A stretch of 64,000 nucleotides of DNA from NCBI GenBank assembly GCA_946414435.1, contig CAMKOM010000001.1:168402-232401 (forward strand), in the 5' to 3' direction. Below are positions 1 to 8,719 of this stretch, one piece after another. Both the position numbers and the translations under genes were made by a program. The DNA comes from an uncultured Bacteroidota bacterium. GTDB taxonomy: Bacteria; Bacteroidota; Bacteroidia; Bacteroidales; SZUA-534. Each line of letters opens with the position of its first letter. Position 1 is the stretch's first letter. The notes beneath the pieces are model-generated. The model was given only the letters and a program-made list of their open reading frames with translations. It made no database searches and was not told the origin of the DNA.

Positions 1-532
1 GGAAGTGCTCGCCCATATTCTTGCGTCCGTTGAAGATATTCCACAGTTCGGGCCGCTGATTTTTGGGGTTCCACTGCCCGAAATCGTCGCGGTGCGAGAA
101 AATACGCTCTTTGGCGCGGGCTTTTTCCTCGTCGCGGCGGGCGCCACCAATGCAGGCATCGAATTTATGGCGTTCGATAGTGTCGAGCAAAGTGGTGGTT
201 TGCAGTGCGTTACGACTTGCATTGAAGCCCGTTTCCTCTTTCACGCGGCCTGTGTCAATCGATTCCTGAACCGAACCCACAATCAGTTCGGCGCCCAAGC
301 GCTGCACCAGCGCGTCGCGGTATTCGAGCGTCTCGCGGAAGTTGTGCCCCGTGTCGATATGCACCAGCGGAAACGGCAGCCGTGCAGGATAGAAAGCCTT
401 GTAAGCCAGGTGAGTAACCACAATCGAGTCCTTTCCACCCGAGAAGAGAATTGCGGGCCGCTGAAACTGCGCCGCCACCTCACGAAGAATGTAAATCGAC
501 TCTGCCTCAAGTTCTTGTAAATGCGTTTTCAT
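1..532 (-). CDS. cysD: Sulfate adenylyltransferase subunit 2 (CysD), 3' end outside window
   Basis: CysD is the PP-loop subunit of ATP sulfurylase. With the GTPase CysN it makes adenylyl sulfate from sulfate and ATP in the cytoplasm, the first step of sulfate assimilation. Reading from the ATG at 532 gives an open frame to the window edge (177 codons). It starts MKTHLQELEAESIYILREV and carries the PP-loop SGGKDS at residues 31-36. Conserved stretches follow, including HIDTGHNFRETLEYRD, GGARRDEEKARAKER and FGQWNPKNQRPELWNIF, all typical of CysD. The remaining C-terminus, and presumably cysN, lie beyond position 1. The gene has its own promoter with a palindromic operator (555-627) that resembles those of the pst-like genes further along. 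Identification is firm; the partial status comes only from the window edge. Confidence 0.95.
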   Translation of the reverse strand, partial: MKTHLQELEAESIYILREVAAQFQRPAILFSGGKDSIVVTHLAYKAFYPARLPFPLVHIDTGHNFRETLEYRDALVQRLGAELIVGSVQESIDTGRVKEETGFNASRNALQTTTLLDTIERHKFDACIGGARRDEEKARAKERIFSHRDDFGQWNPKNQRPELWNIFNGRKNMGEHF

Positions 533-554
533 ATCTCAAAATCATATTTTGCCG

Positions 555-627
555 CAAAATTAGAGAGATTATCCGTATTAACCTATCTATTTAATAGGTT
601 TATGTACAAAATACGATTTTATACTTA
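555..627 (-). promoter_or_regulatory. cysD promoter with palindromic operator and upstream TAAGTATAAA element
   Basis: On the minus strand a -7 box TAATTTTG lies at 555-562. A near-perfect palindrome (AACCTATTAAATAGATAGGT plus T) covers 580-600, its centre 28 bases upstream of the -7 box. The element TAAGTATAAAA lies at 617-627. No TTG -33 box is visible, so an activator binding the palindrome may be needed. The same parts at the same distances occur before pstC and before the porin. The regulator is not known. Confidence 0.7.
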
Positions 628-861
628 CTGAACGGGGCGAATGTGCGTAGTTGGGGGCGCAGGGATATTATTACCCATCCACAACTCAATATTTTTTCGA
701 GTTATGGACGGTGAATATATCAGTTTGGCGAAAGAAAATCACGATTATGTGATTGATTGTCAAATCAATTAACATACCGATACCCAACCAAATCATACCT
801 AAAAAGGTTGGCTATCGCCATAAATGCGGATTTTTAAGCCTGTTTGCGGAAAAGGCGCGGA
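628..861. other. Intergenic stretch downstream of nadA
   Basis: This is the rest of the 329-base gap between nadA and cysD. The only structure seen is a weak inverted repeat CCAACC...GGTTGG at 784-811 with a long loop. It could be a nadA transcript end but has no clean T-tract. No small gene is supported. Confidence 0.4.
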
Positions 862-1782
862 CTAAAGTTGTTCCAGACGCAGCATCTCGTCAATGCTGTG
901 GCGGGCGGCTGTGAGAGTGGCGGTATCGAGCGTGATTTCGTCACCGCCAATGCCCCTAACGCACTCATACACATCGCCTAACGTGGTTGCCTTCATATTG
1001 TGGCAGACGCAGTTTTTCGACAGGGCGAAGAAACGCTTGTCGGGGCAGGCGAACTGCAGGTGCTGAACAATGCTGTTTTCGGTGCCGATAATGAATTCGG
1101 TGGCCGTGCTTCGCTTGGCGTAATCCATTATCTGCGTTGTACTTCCAATATAATCAGCAAGTTGCACAACTTTTGCCGAGCATTCGGGGTGGACAAGCAG
1201 CAATGCGCCAGGGTGTTTCTGACGAGCCTGCTCAACGTTTTGCGGCGTAATGAGCAAATGCGTGGGGCATCCGCCAGGCACAAACTGAAACTGCTTTTCG
1301 GGAGTCTGCTGCTGCACCCAACCGCCCAAGTTACAGTCGGGTATGAACAGAATCTTATCGTTTTTGATATTCTTTACAATCTTCACTGCCGACGACGACG
1401 TGACGCAAACATCGGTCAAGGTTTTCAGGCTTGCGGTGGTGTTTATGTACGAAACCACCGTGTGGTCGGGATATTTCGCCTTCAGTTGCAAGAGCAATTC
1501 GGGCTTCACCTGCTCGGCCATCGGGCAGCCTGCTTCGGCATTCGACAGAATGACACGCTTTTGCGGCGAGAGAATCTTCACCGTTTCGGCCATAAACCTT
1601 ACGCCGCACATCAGCACGGTTTCGGCATCCGACTTGGCCGCCTGTTGGCTCAATCCGAACGAATCGCCCACATAATCAGCCACTTCCCAAATATCGTGGC
1701 TTTGGTAGGCGTGCGCCAAAATGCAGATTCGCTTTTCTTTTTTCAGGCGAATGATTTCCGATTGCAGTTCACTTGTCAGCAT
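862..1782 (-). CDS. nadA: Quinolinate synthase NadA
   Basis: NadA is a cytoplasmic 4Fe-4S enzyme that condenses iminoaspartate with dihydroxyacetone phosphate to quinolinate in de novo NAD synthesis. The 306-residue protein has the usual length and repeated-domain motifs: LAHAYQ near the start, CGVRFMAETVKILSP, AGCPMAE (Cys86), PDCNLGG, VHPEC (Cys201), IIGTENSI and NCVCHNMK (Cys258/260). The AGCP, HPEC and C-x-C-x-x-M cysteines match the cluster-ligand positions of the family. nadB and nadC are not next to it. The ATG at 1782 is preceded by a -7 box at 1803-1810. Downstream neighbour cysD has a separate promoter. Confidence 0.95.
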   Translation of the reverse strand: MLTSELQSEIIRLKKEKRICILAHAYQSHDIWEVADYVGDSFGLSQQAAKSDAETVLMCGVRFMAETVKILSPQKRVILSNAEAGCPMAEQVKPELLLQLKAKYPDHTVVSYINTTASLKTLTDVCVTSSSAVKIVKNIKNDKILFIPDCNLGGWVQQQTPEKQFQFVPGGCPTHLLITPQNVEQARQKHPGALLLVHPECSAKVVQLADYIGSTTQIMDYAKRSTATEFIIGTENSIVQHLQFACPDKRFFALSKNCVCHNMKATTLGDVYECVRGIGGDEITLDTATLTAARHSIDEMLRLEQL

Positions 1783-1802
1783 AAATTCAAGATTTTGTGG
1801 GG

Positions 1803-1810
1803 CAAATATA
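1803..1810 (-). promoter_or_regulatory. nadA -7 box
   Basis: TATATTTG on the minus strand, 21 bases before the nadA ATG, matches the Bacteroidota consensus TAnnTTTG. No clear -33 TTG is present. Confidence 0.55.
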
Positions 1811-1814
1811 TTAT

Positions 1815-2789
1815 TTATTTCCGCTGACTCTTCGGAAAGAGCTTTTTGAATCCTGTGAGCAGGTGCGGCAGCTTGCCGTCGGCCACTATCACCGTGACGG
1901 CCAAAATAATTAGAATCAAACCGATAGCTTCACGACAAGTGAGCTGTTCGCCAAAGACGGTGATTCCGAAAAAAACAGCGGTGGCGGGTTCGAGCGCGCC
2001 TAAAATGGCTGTTGGCGTTGAGCCGATATGCTGAATGGCAATGGTGGTGCACGAAAGCGATAAAACGGTGGGTATCAGCCCTAAAGCTATCAGATTGAAC
2101 CACAAATACCACCTTTCGGCCGACGGCACGTGAAACTCGCCGCGCAACCCGATTCGGGCCACAAACACGGCCAATCCGAACAGTAAAACATAAAATGTAA
2201 CTTTAAGCGTCGGTAACTCATTGAGTCCGTGACGGTTGATTCCAACAAGATAAATGGCGTAAGTGAGTGCGGAACCAAAGACCATCAGGGTGCCGAAAAC
2301 GTTGAGCGTGGCGCCGTTGCCCTGCCGATAGAGCAGCAGAATACCCGTCAGCGCGGTGACAATACTCGCCACGGTCTGCCATTTCAGCTTCTCGCGGAAG
2401 AAAACCGTCATTATGACCGCCACCATTATCGGATAGACGAAAAGCAGCGTTGACGCTATGCCCGCGTCCATAAAGTTGTAGCTGACAAACAGACAGAGCG
2501 ACGAGAGCGCCATCATAACACCATAGAAAATCAGCGGGAAAAGGTTGCGCCGCCCGAGCGCGAAAACCGTCAGGCGGCTGCCGTACTCGCCCGTCTGCCC
2601 GACGTGCTTGGGTTGGCGCCAAAAGAGCATCATCGCAAGAATCAGTACACCAATAAAATAGCGGAAGAAAAGCACCGAGTCGGCGTCTAAACCGTCGTGG
2701 TAGAGCGGCAGCGCGAACAGCGGATTCATTCCGTAGCTTATGGCCGCCGCCGCGCCAAAAAAGTAGCCTGTGAGTTTGCCTTTTACCAT
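1815..2789 (-). CDS. EamA-family (DMT) transporter
   Basis: An inner-membrane protein of the drug/metabolite transporter superfamily with about ten hydrophobic segments in two EamA halves. The first half runs about from GYFFGAAAAISYGMNPLFAL to LTGILLLYR, the second from FGTLMVFGSALTYAIYL to IILAVTVIVADG. It ends in a basic tail. The substrate cannot be inferred. The open frame extends to a TTG at 2852, but the ATG at 2789 is preferred: a -7 box TATCTTTG lies at 2811-2818, inside the longer version, and the protein then begins MVKGKLTGYFFG directly before the first membrane helix. It lies between nadA and pstB but has its own promoter. Confidence 0.85.
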   Translation of the reverse strand: MVKGKLTGYFFGAAAAISYGMNPLFALPLYHDGLDADSVLFFRYFIGVLILAMMLFWRQPKHVGQTGEYGSRLTVFALGRRNLFPLIFYGVMMALSSLCLFVSYNFMDAGIASTLLFVYPIMVAVIMTVFFREKLKWQTVASIVTALTGILLLYRQGNGATLNVFGTLMVFGSALTYAIYLVGINRHGLNELPTLKVTFYVLLFGLAVFVARIGLRGEFHVPSAERWYLWFNLIALGLIPTVLSLSCTTIAIQHIGSTPTAILGALEPATAVFFGITVFGEQLTCREAIGLILIILAVTVIVADGKLPHLLTGFKKLFPKSQRK

Positions 2790-2810
2790 CTGACGAACGT
2801 TTTGACGGCG

Positions 2811-2818
2811 CAAAGATA
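2811..2818 (-). promoter_or_regulatory. EamA gene -7 box that decides the start
   Basis: TATCTTTG on the minus strand, 21 bases upstream of the ATG at 2789. Its position makes the upstream TTG start at 2852 unlikely. Confidence 0.55.
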
Positions 2819-2937
2819 CTACTTGCGTGTCACCGACTGCTTGTTTTTTCAATTATTTAACCGTGACTTGCAGTGCGTTATAACATTCAGTTTATCAGGC
2901 ATTTGTATCGAAAGAGAAAGAAGTCGATTCCAAAAAA

Positions 2938-3780
2938 TCAGCTTATCGTGCCCGAAAGATATTTCTGCGTGAGTTCGTGCTTCGGATTTTTGAAAACCTG
3001 CTGCGCATCGCCAACCTCAATCACCTCGCCCATATAGATAAATATCACATAATCAGCGATTCGCAAGGCCTGGCGAAGCGTGTGCGTGACCATCACAATC
3101 GAATATTGCTCTTTGAGTTTGACAAACAAATCCTCAACAATCTTGCTCGAAACAGGGTCGAGAGCCGAAGTGGCCTCATCGGCGAGAATGAATTCGGGCT
3201 CGACGGCAAGGCTTCGGGCAAGGCAGAGACGCTGCTGCTGACCAATCGAGAGTTTGGTGGCGGGGCTTGTCAGGCGGTCCTTCACCTCGTCCCAAAGGCC
3301 CACAACTTTCAGGTAATGGCGCACAATTTTCCGCAACTCGCGGCGGCTGCTGACACCGTGAATCTTGCAGCCGTAGGCAATGTTGCCGAAAATGGACATC
3401 GGCAGCGGTGTGGGACGCTGCGGCACAAGCCCGATACGGCGGCGAAGTTCAACCAAATCGGACGCCGAACAGTTCACAATGCTTTTGTCGCCAATGCGGA
3501 TATCGCCCGACGTGCGCACGCCCTCAATCGTGTCCGACAGGCGGTTCAGGCTCTTGAGCAGAGTGGATTTTCCGCAGCCCGACGGTCCCACAATGCACGT
3601 GATTTTGTTGGCGGGAATGGTCACCGACACGTCTTTCAGAATGGGCGAGCCCTCAATCGACAGGTTGAAATGGTCAACCGTGAGTTCGGGCGCCACATCG
3701 GGGTGCTTGAACTTTGCGTCGGGCACAAACGGCTCGTTGCTGTCGTTGGCGAAGATTTTTCGCAATATGAGTTTTCTCAT
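2938..3780 (-). CDS. pstB: Pst-type ABC transporter ATPase (PstB-like)
   Basis: Cytoplasmic ATPase that energises the PstC/PstA channel. In 280 residues it has Walker A GPSGCGKST, the Q-loop region LVPQRPTPLPMSIFGN, signature LSIGQQQRLCLARSLA (LSGGQ variant), Walker B FILADEATSALDP and switch His in VMVTHTLRQA. This is the PstB layout. A roughly 35-residue N-terminal extension precedes the usual PstB start. The gene overlaps pstA by four bases (ATGA), so translation is probably coupled. No phoU follows, which is unusual for a phosphate Pst operon. The shared promoter with cysD leaves open whether the substrate is phosphate or another oxyanion such as sulfate. Confidence 0.9.
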   Translation of the reverse strand: MRKLILRKIFANDSNEPFVPDAKFKHPDVAPELTVDHFNLSIEGSPILKDVSVTIPANKITCIVGPSGCGKSTLLKSLNRLSDTIEGVRTSGDIRIGDKSIVNCSASDLVELRRRIGLVPQRPTPLPMSIFGNIAYGCKIHGVSSRRELRKIVRHYLKVVGLWDEVKDRLTSPATKLSIGQQQRLCLARSLAVEPEFILADEATSALDPVSSKIVEDLFVKLKEQYSIVMVTHTLRQALRIADYVIFIYMGEVIEVGDAQQVFKNPKHELTQKYLSGTIS

Positions 3781-4625
3781 CGTAGTTTATGTTTTGAGAA
3801 TCGGTTTGTTATAAATCGACCTAAAAGACTGATTACAAGTACAATAATTGTCAGCACGACGGCGGCGGCGTAGGCGCGGTTCTGCACTTCGGCCTGCGGC
3901 GCGCTCAATTGGAAGAAGATTGACAGCGGCAGCGTGGCCGTCTGCTGCGAGAGCGACGTGGGGATTGTGTCGGAAAAACCTGCTGTGAACATCACACCCG
4001 CCGCATCGCCGATTGAGCGCCCAACCGAAAGCAGCGTGGCGGTGGCAATTCCAGGTGCTATCTGCCTCATTACCACGCCCATAGTTTCCCATCGCGTTGC
4101 GCCCAACGAGAACGAAGCCTCGAGCAAATCGCGCGGGAAATTCTTTGCCACCTCGTCCATCGAGCGGATAAGAATGGGGATAATCAGCAGAGTTTCAACC
4201 AGAATGCCGCCCAAAAGCGACGTGCGCAGACCGAAATAAATCATCAGCGTGAATGCAAACGCGCCGTAAACGATTGACGGAATGCCAAATAGCACATCGA
4301 AAGCCAGTCGTGCCACGTAGGCCAACCGCGACTTCGATTTCAGATAAACGTTCAGAAAAAAGACCACGGGAATGCTGATTATCAAACCGATAGCCGTTGA
4401 CGACAACACAATGTAGAGCGACCCGACAATGGCGTTCAGGAAGCCGCCCGACTTGCCAATGTAGAATCCGCCACCAGGCAGCGACGACACCATTTCCCAC
4501 GTCAGGCTACGCGCGCCGCGCTTGAAAACCGTCCAGATAATGCTGCCCACCAGCAGAATGACAGCCGCTATCGACAAGTACATCGCCACACGCGCAATTC
4601 GTTCTTTTACAACAAGTTTGTTCAT
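3777..4625 (-). CDS. pstA: Pst-type ABC transporter permease (PstA-like)
   Basis: Inner-membrane permease of 282 residues with six predicted helices, starting MNKLVVKERIARVAMYLSIAAVILL. The cytoplasmic EAA loop that contacts PstB is seen in FPRDLLEASFSLGATRWETM. It ends SLLGRFITNRFSKHKLR. It pairs with PstC upstream and overlaps pstB downstream by four bases. The 138-base gap to pstC contains only reiterated AT-rich words, so pstC-pstA-pstB are probably one transcript. Confidence 0.9.
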   Translation of the reverse strand: MNKLVVKERIARVAMYLSIAAVILLVGSIIWTVFKRGARSLTWEMVSSLPGGGFYIGKSGGFLNAIVGSLYIVLSSTAIGLIISIPVVFFLNVYLKSKSRLAYVARLAFDVLFGIPSIVYGAFAFTLMIYFGLRTSLLGGILVETLLIIPILIRSMDEVAKNFPRDLLEASFSLGATRWETMGVVMRQIAPGIATATLLSVGRSIGDAAGVMFTAGFSDTIPTSLSQQTATLPLSIFFQLSAPQAEVQNRAYAAAVVLTIIVLVISLLGRFITNRFSKHKLR

Positions 4626-4763
4626 TAAAAGTTTAGAGTTTAACGTTTAGAGTTTAGAAGGTTTAGTGCTTCGCTGTTTAGAAGGTTTAGTTTAATGTTG
4701 AACAGGTTTAACAAGTTTAAAATCATTATTTTTCATTATTAATTTTCAATTGTCAACTGTCAA
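4626..4763. repeat. Reiterated-word spacer between pstC and pstA
   Basis: Repeats of GTTTAGA(AG), AACAGGTTTAACAAGTTTAA and CAATTGTCAACTGTCAATTA type words fill the gap. Very similar text, including GCTTCGCTGTTTAGAAGG, recurs at 10674-10846 between the porin and pstS-like genes. Confidence 0.7.
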
Positions 4764-5651
4764 TTACTTTCTTTCTATCTTTCTCAAAACCAATCGCGAA
4801 GCAAGGTTGAACACCAGCACCACCACGAAAAGCAGCAGCGCGGCGAACATCAGCGCCGACTCGTACATCGGCAGCGACAGCATCTCGCCGTAGTTGTTGG
4901 CAATGAGCGCGGGGATTGGGTAGCACGCGTCGAAGACCGAATGCGGCACGGCGGCCATATTTCCGCACACCATCAGCACGGCAATGGTTTCGCCCAGCGC
5001 CCTTGAAACGGCCAGCACCACCGACGCGAAAACACCAGGCATCGACTTGCGCAGAACAACGCTTTGCGCTGTCTGCCAGCGAGTTGCACCCAATGCGTAC
5101 GACGAGTCGCGAAGGTCGTTGCCGACGCTTGAGAAGAGTTCGACAAACAGACTTACCAACAACGGTAAAATCATAATACTCAGCACGATACCCGCCGCCA
5201 GAGTTGTGTATCCCGACGAGAAACTGACAAAATACGGCGCCAGCCTGTCCGAAATCCACGGCACAATGACCAGCGTGCCCCACACGCCGTAAATAACCGA
5301 CGGCAGAGAAGCCAGAATGTCGAGCGCGGGATAGACGCATTTTTTCACCCATCGGCGGGCGTATTCGGTCAGAAACACAGCGGTGAAGAGCGACAGCGGC
5401 AGCGCAATGACGACGGCAATCAGCGTCACCCAAATGGTGCCCATCACAAAAGGGAAGAATCCGAATTTGTTCTTGAACGGCTGCCACGTTGAGTCGGTAA
5501 GCAAGTCCCACAGCGGGATTTCGCTCAAAATGGGCGCCGATTTCCGATAGAGCCCCCATCCCATCACCAGCACAAACGCCAGCGCCACAATGGTCACCGT
5601 CCGCATAGCGCCACTCGCCGTTCTGTCCTTGATAATCCGTAAGTTACTCAT
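4764..5651 (-). CDS. pstC: Pst-type ABC transporter permease (PstC-like)
   Basis: Inner-membrane permease of 295 residues, first gene of the pstCAB-like operon. It has an N-terminal helix (TVTIVALAFVLVMGWGLY), a periplasmic segment, then the conserved core: FVMGTIWVTLIAVVIALPLS, SLPSVIYGVWG, the EAA loop LRDSSYALGATRWQT and LGETIAVLMVCGN. All are family hallmarks. The ATG at 5651 is followed by MSNLRIIKDR. Expression is likely controlled by the two palindromes that flank the -7 box at 5696-5703. The nuclease and RhuM genes separate it from the binding-protein gene. Confidence 0.9.
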   Translation of the reverse strand: MSNLRIIKDRTASGAMRTVTIVALAFVLVMGWGLYRKSAPILSEIPLWDLLTDSTWQPFKNKFGFFPFVMGTIWVTLIAVVIALPLSLFTAVFLTEYARRWVKKCVYPALDILASLPSVIYGVWGTLVIVPWISDRLAPYFVSFSSGYTTLAAGIVLSIMILPLLVSLFVELFSSVGNDLRDSSYALGATRWQTAQSVVLRKSMPGVFASVVLAVSRALGETIAVLMVCGNMAAVPHSVFDACYPIPALIANNYGEMLSLPMYESALMFAALLLFVVVLVFNLASRLVLRKIERK

Positions 5652-5666
5652 TTTCGCCTTGCTTTT

Positions 5667-5770
5667 ACCTATTATATTAATAGGTGAATCGGCGGCAAAT
5701 GTATGCTTTTTGATTATTCAGCCTACCAAATTAATGGGTTAAAAGGTAAAAACGGGTATTTATACTTATT
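5667..5770 (-). promoter_or_regulatory. pstC promoter with two palindromic operators and TAAGTATAAA element
   Basis: Minus strand: -7 box TACATTTG at 5696-5703. Palindrome ACCTATTAATATAATAGGT at 5667-5685 lies downstream of it (centre 20 bases away). Palindrome AACCCATTAATTTGGTAGGC at 5721-5740 lies upstream (centre 27 bases away) and contains a TTTG that can serve as the -33 box. TAAGTATAAA lies at 5759-5768. The layout matches the porin promoter (11949-12050) almost base for base, and cysD except for the downstream palindrome. The rest of the 305-base gap to 5956 shows nothing else. Confidence 0.7.
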
Positions 5771-5956
5771 TGAAGGGGGTGAAAATGGGTAAAATGGAAG
5801 GTAAACACAAGAGCAGCCCTTATGCTCGAAGCCGCACTCGACGTCTCCGCTGACGCACTAATGTATCTGCAATACGTATTTATATTTAATTGTATTCATC
5901 AAATAACTGAAACACACAAATTTTAGAGCAATCAATTATTTGGCGTTTTTATTGAA

Positions 5957-7621
5957 TCAAGTTTTAACAAATTCAGGGAATAAATATTCATTTGGCATAT
6001 CTTTAAAGCTTGCTTTATACTCATCCATTACAAAAGCACTAAACGATTGTAAATTTTTCCAACCACGAGTAATATAATCTAATAATACATCCTTTAAAAC
6101 CAGAATTCCTTTATTTAATCTATAACTCAAGGAAAGTAAATCATTATAATCAATGATTATGGGAAATGAAATAAAAATGTTGTTAAACTGATATTTTTCG
6201 AGTAACCCCATAAAAGATTCTATTACAATAGCATTAATGCCAGTTGCAGAAAATGCTGAATCCGTAACTGTAATTATCGGGAAAACGAACTTGGTGTTTG
6301 GAATTTCCGAATCAAGTTCATCTATAATACCTTCATTTATAATTCTATTAATAGAATATAATAATTGTCCAGCTCCTTTTCTATACTCGCCATCATCAAA
6401 ACATAATCGTTTGGTAACTTCATTCCTAATACGATTAATATCTCCTGAGAATTTAATACTATCCCCCAGTAACAAATCTTTATGCTCAAACAAAAAAATG
6501 GAATCACCTTGCCTCATATAGAAATCAGGTTCCCCGTCTTCCCAAAAATGTTTTAAAGTTTTTCCATTATATAATATGCATTTATGATTCAAATATGTCT
6601 TTTTCAAAATATGATATAAAAGATAAGATTCTGAGAATAACTTCCCTAAAACACTATTGAAATTGGGGAAATCTTTATATTGCTTTCCTGTTGGAGTAAG
6701 TAATTTATACTTATCAACCACCTTCCAAAAATCAAATTTAATGGCTTGATATATTTTATCAACTAATAAATTGACATTTAACAATATAGATTGGTCTTTT
6801 GATATGGGAAAGAAAAATTTATCTCTTAGATATAACATACCGTTTCGTGGATTAGACCACAATGTTTTTACTTCTGTATCATTCAGATTTATTACAAATT
6901 GCTCAACAAATGTATCTGTCGTATTATAAACCGAAGAATTAAAAGACTGCCCGTAGTATGTAAATAATTTATATTCATATTCTATCCAACTATTTACTTT
7001 CTTTTCTTTAAGAAAATATGGTAAATAAGTTTTAAAGGAATCATTGCTCTCACAGAATTCAAAAAAACGAAGTGCTTTAAATAACTGAAATCTAAAATCC
7101 TTGAATCCCTTGAATTCAATGACGGGTAAATCTATAAGAATAGAAACATTTATTAATGATTTTTCAGATACTTCATCGGGAATCAATTGATTGTCTGTCC
7201 ATATTTGATTACAATACAATAAGGTTTTGTAGATTTTCTCGTATTCTTCATCAGCGATATAATCTTCATCTTCGTTTTCCAACGGCACATAGTTTTGTAT
7301 TGCCATTTGTATTAGCATCGTCACACTTTCGTACGCATATAATAAAACCTCATTATTATGTTTTTGAGTAAATCTAAAGACTTTTCTACGAATATCTACA
7401 GGTAATTTTGGATTATATTCTCTTAACAAGGAAAGCTGAGTCTTAGTGTCTGAGTATGCATACAAAACCTTATTGTATCTCTCAACAACAAACTTTAATA
7501 ATGGTATTGTAGGTATGTCTTTTATGAAATTCTCGGGATTGACAGTATCGTAATCCGAATACAAATCCTTATAGGATATTGCAATAATTACTTTTGGGGA
7601 AGAAATTGTTACTCCATTCAT
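5957..7621 (-). CDS. Unknown protein with PD-(D/E)xK nuclease-like motif, partner of RhuM
   Basis: A 554-residue soluble protein I do not recognise as a named family. Residues 364-382 contain EPDF, twelve residues, then FEHKD (Asp366, Glu379, Lys381). This is the PD-(D/E)xK nuclease pattern. It is preceded by a helix ending ESYLLYHILKK (Glu331) and followed by GAGQLLYSINRI, like the Gln-containing helix found in many such nucleases. The first 330 residues are helical-looking with no recognised domain. Base composition is visibly AT-rich compared with neighbours, suggesting transfer. The ATG overlaps the RhuM stop by four bases, so the two are translated together. A defence role is inference from the nuclease-like motif, the composition and the partner. 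Confidence 0.6.
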   Translation of the reverse strand: MNGVTISSPKVIIAISYKDLYSDYDTVNPENFIKDIPTIPLLKFVVERYNKVLYAYSDTKTQLSLLREYNPKLPVDIRRKVFRFTQKHNNEVLLYAYESVTMLIQMAIQNYVPLENEDEDYIADEEYEKIYKTLLYCNQIWTDNQLIPDEVSEKSLINVSILIDLPVIEFKGFKDFRFQLFKALRFFEFCESNDSFKTYLPYFLKEKKVNSWIEYEYKLFTYYGQSFNSSVYNTTDTFVEQFVINLNDTEVKTLWSNPRNGMLYLRDKFFFPISKDQSILLNVNLLVDKIYQAIKFDFWKVVDKYKLLTPTGKQYKDFPNFNSVLGKLFSESYLLYHILKKTYLNHKCILYNGKTLKHFWEDGEPDFYMRQGDSIFLFEHKDLLLGDSIKFSGDINRIRNEVTKRLCFDDGEYRKGAGQLLYSINRIINEGIIDELDSEIPNTKFVFPIITVTDSAFSATGINAIVIESFMGLLEKYQFNNIFISFPIIIDYNDLLSLSYRLNKGILVLKDVLLDYITRGWKNLQSFSAFVMDEYKASFKDMPNEYLFPEFVKT

Positions 7622-8643
7622 CCTTTTTTCCTTTTCGCATTTTTCTTAACCAACCTTGCCGTATCTTTAATTGTTTCCAAATAAGCCTCTTCCACGGGCG
7701 AGAGTGTATTGTTTTGGTATTTGCGGTATTCGGTGGTGGCTTTCTCCAATGCTTGCGAATGGGTGACAGAGCCAGCGCCATTAAGCAACGGACGATTGCC
7801 TGAAGTGAGCACAGAATCCAACTGGCGGATGTAATCGCTCATATACATAGGTTTGTGCTCAAGAGCATTGATTTCAGCAATATCAAAATAACCCGAAACA
7901 AGGTTATTCAGAATTTTCAATTCATTCTCGTTCAGATAGTTTTTGGCAATGCCAATATCTTTCAACGCAGGCAACTCGCCCGAAAAAGTGGTCAGCCCCA
8001 TAAACGGTTTGTTGGCATCGGCACGCTCATAGATTACTTCGGCAGCCGTATGCCCGTGGGCAGCATAGTGCAGTTTGTTCTGCACCATTTTGAAAAACAT
8101 AACGGACTCATCGCTTTTCGGATTGTAATCGACACTTGTGGCGTACAAATCGAGCACCTGCCGATACATCACCTTCTCCGACGAACGAATATCGCGTATG
8201 CGGTCGAGCAGTTCCTTCCAATAATTGCCGCCGCCATTGCCCTTCAGCCGCTCGTCATCCATCGTGAAACCCTTTATGATATATTCCTTCAGCCGCTGTG
8301 TCGCCCAAATGCGGAAACGTGTTGCAATGGCTGATTTAATACGATACCCGAGCGAAATAATCATATCAAGGTTGTAAAAAGGCAACTCACGGCTTACTTC
8401 TCTACCACCCTCCTTGCGAACCTGTCGGAATTTCCGACAAGTTGAATCTTCGCTCAATTCGCCTTCATCATAAATATGTTTGATATGCTCTACAACATTG
8501 GTTCTTGAACTTTGATATAGTTCTGCCAACTGCTGTTGATTGAGCCAAACAGTCTCATCGTCTAATTTTACATCGATTTTTGTCAAACCATCATCGGTTT
8601 GATAGATTATAATGTCGCCTGTGCTTTGTGTGCCGTTTCCCAT
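7618..8643 (-). CDS. rhuM: RhuM family protein
   Basis: A 341-residue protein of the RhuM family, named after a Salmonella pathogenicity-island gene. The molecular function is not firmly known. Recognisable features are VWLNQQQLAELYQSSRTNVVEH at residues 32-53 (a DNA-binding-like N-terminal module), YNLDMIISLGYRIKS, FRIWATQRLKEYIIKGF, and a Fic/Doc-like C-terminal stretch (FSGELPALKDIGIAKNYL). It ends in a basic tail. It is first in a two-gene unit with the nuclease-like gene (ATGA overlap). A clear promoter at 8688-8719 drives the pair. RhuM genes often sit in accessory or defence islands; the neighbour here fits that. Confidence 0.85.
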   Translation of the reverse strand: MGNGTQSTGDIIIYQTDDGLTKIDVKLDDETVWLNQQQLAELYQSSRTNVVEHIKHIYDEGELSEDSTCRKFRQVRKEGGREVSRELPFYNLDMIISLGYRIKSAIATRFRIWATQRLKEYIIKGFTMDDERLKGNGGGNYWKELLDRIRDIRSSEKVMYRQVLDLYATSVDYNPKSDESVMFFKMVQNKLHYAAHGHTAAEVIYERADANKPFMGLTTFSGELPALKDIGIAKNYLNENELKILNNLVSGYFDIAEINALEHKPMYMSDYIRQLDSVLTSGNRPLLNGAGSVTHSQALEKATTEYRKYQNNTLSPVEEAYLETIKDTARLVKKNAKRKKG

Positions 8644-8687
8644 TTCTTCGGTATTGTTTCAAATGGATTTCTTGTCCGTTTCTTTGT

Positions 8688-8719
8688 CAAAAATACATAT
8701 TTAAGGCAATTAAACCAAA
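8688..8719 (-). promoter_or_regulatory. rhuM promoter
   Basis: Minus strand: -33 TTTG at 8716-8719, a 20-base spacer, and -7 TATTTTTG at 8688-8695. This is one of the best consensus matches in the window and marks the cassette as its own transcription unit. Confidence 0.7.

Noticed and set aside
5..520. 171-residue plus-strand frame over cysD
   Set aside because: It is the complement of the clear CysD reading frame and has no family match.
1000..1827. 275-residue plus-strand frame opposite nadA
   Set aside because: Antisense to NadA, with Arg/His/Cys-rich composition typical of a shadow frame.
2790..2852. Longer EamA protein from a TTG start
   Set aside because: A -7 box lies inside this stretch, and the extra residues do not look like an EamA N-terminus.
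2938..5651. Complete phosphate Pst-Pho operon
   Set aside because: phoU, phoB and phoR are not present and no Pho-box repeats are seen; substrate left open.
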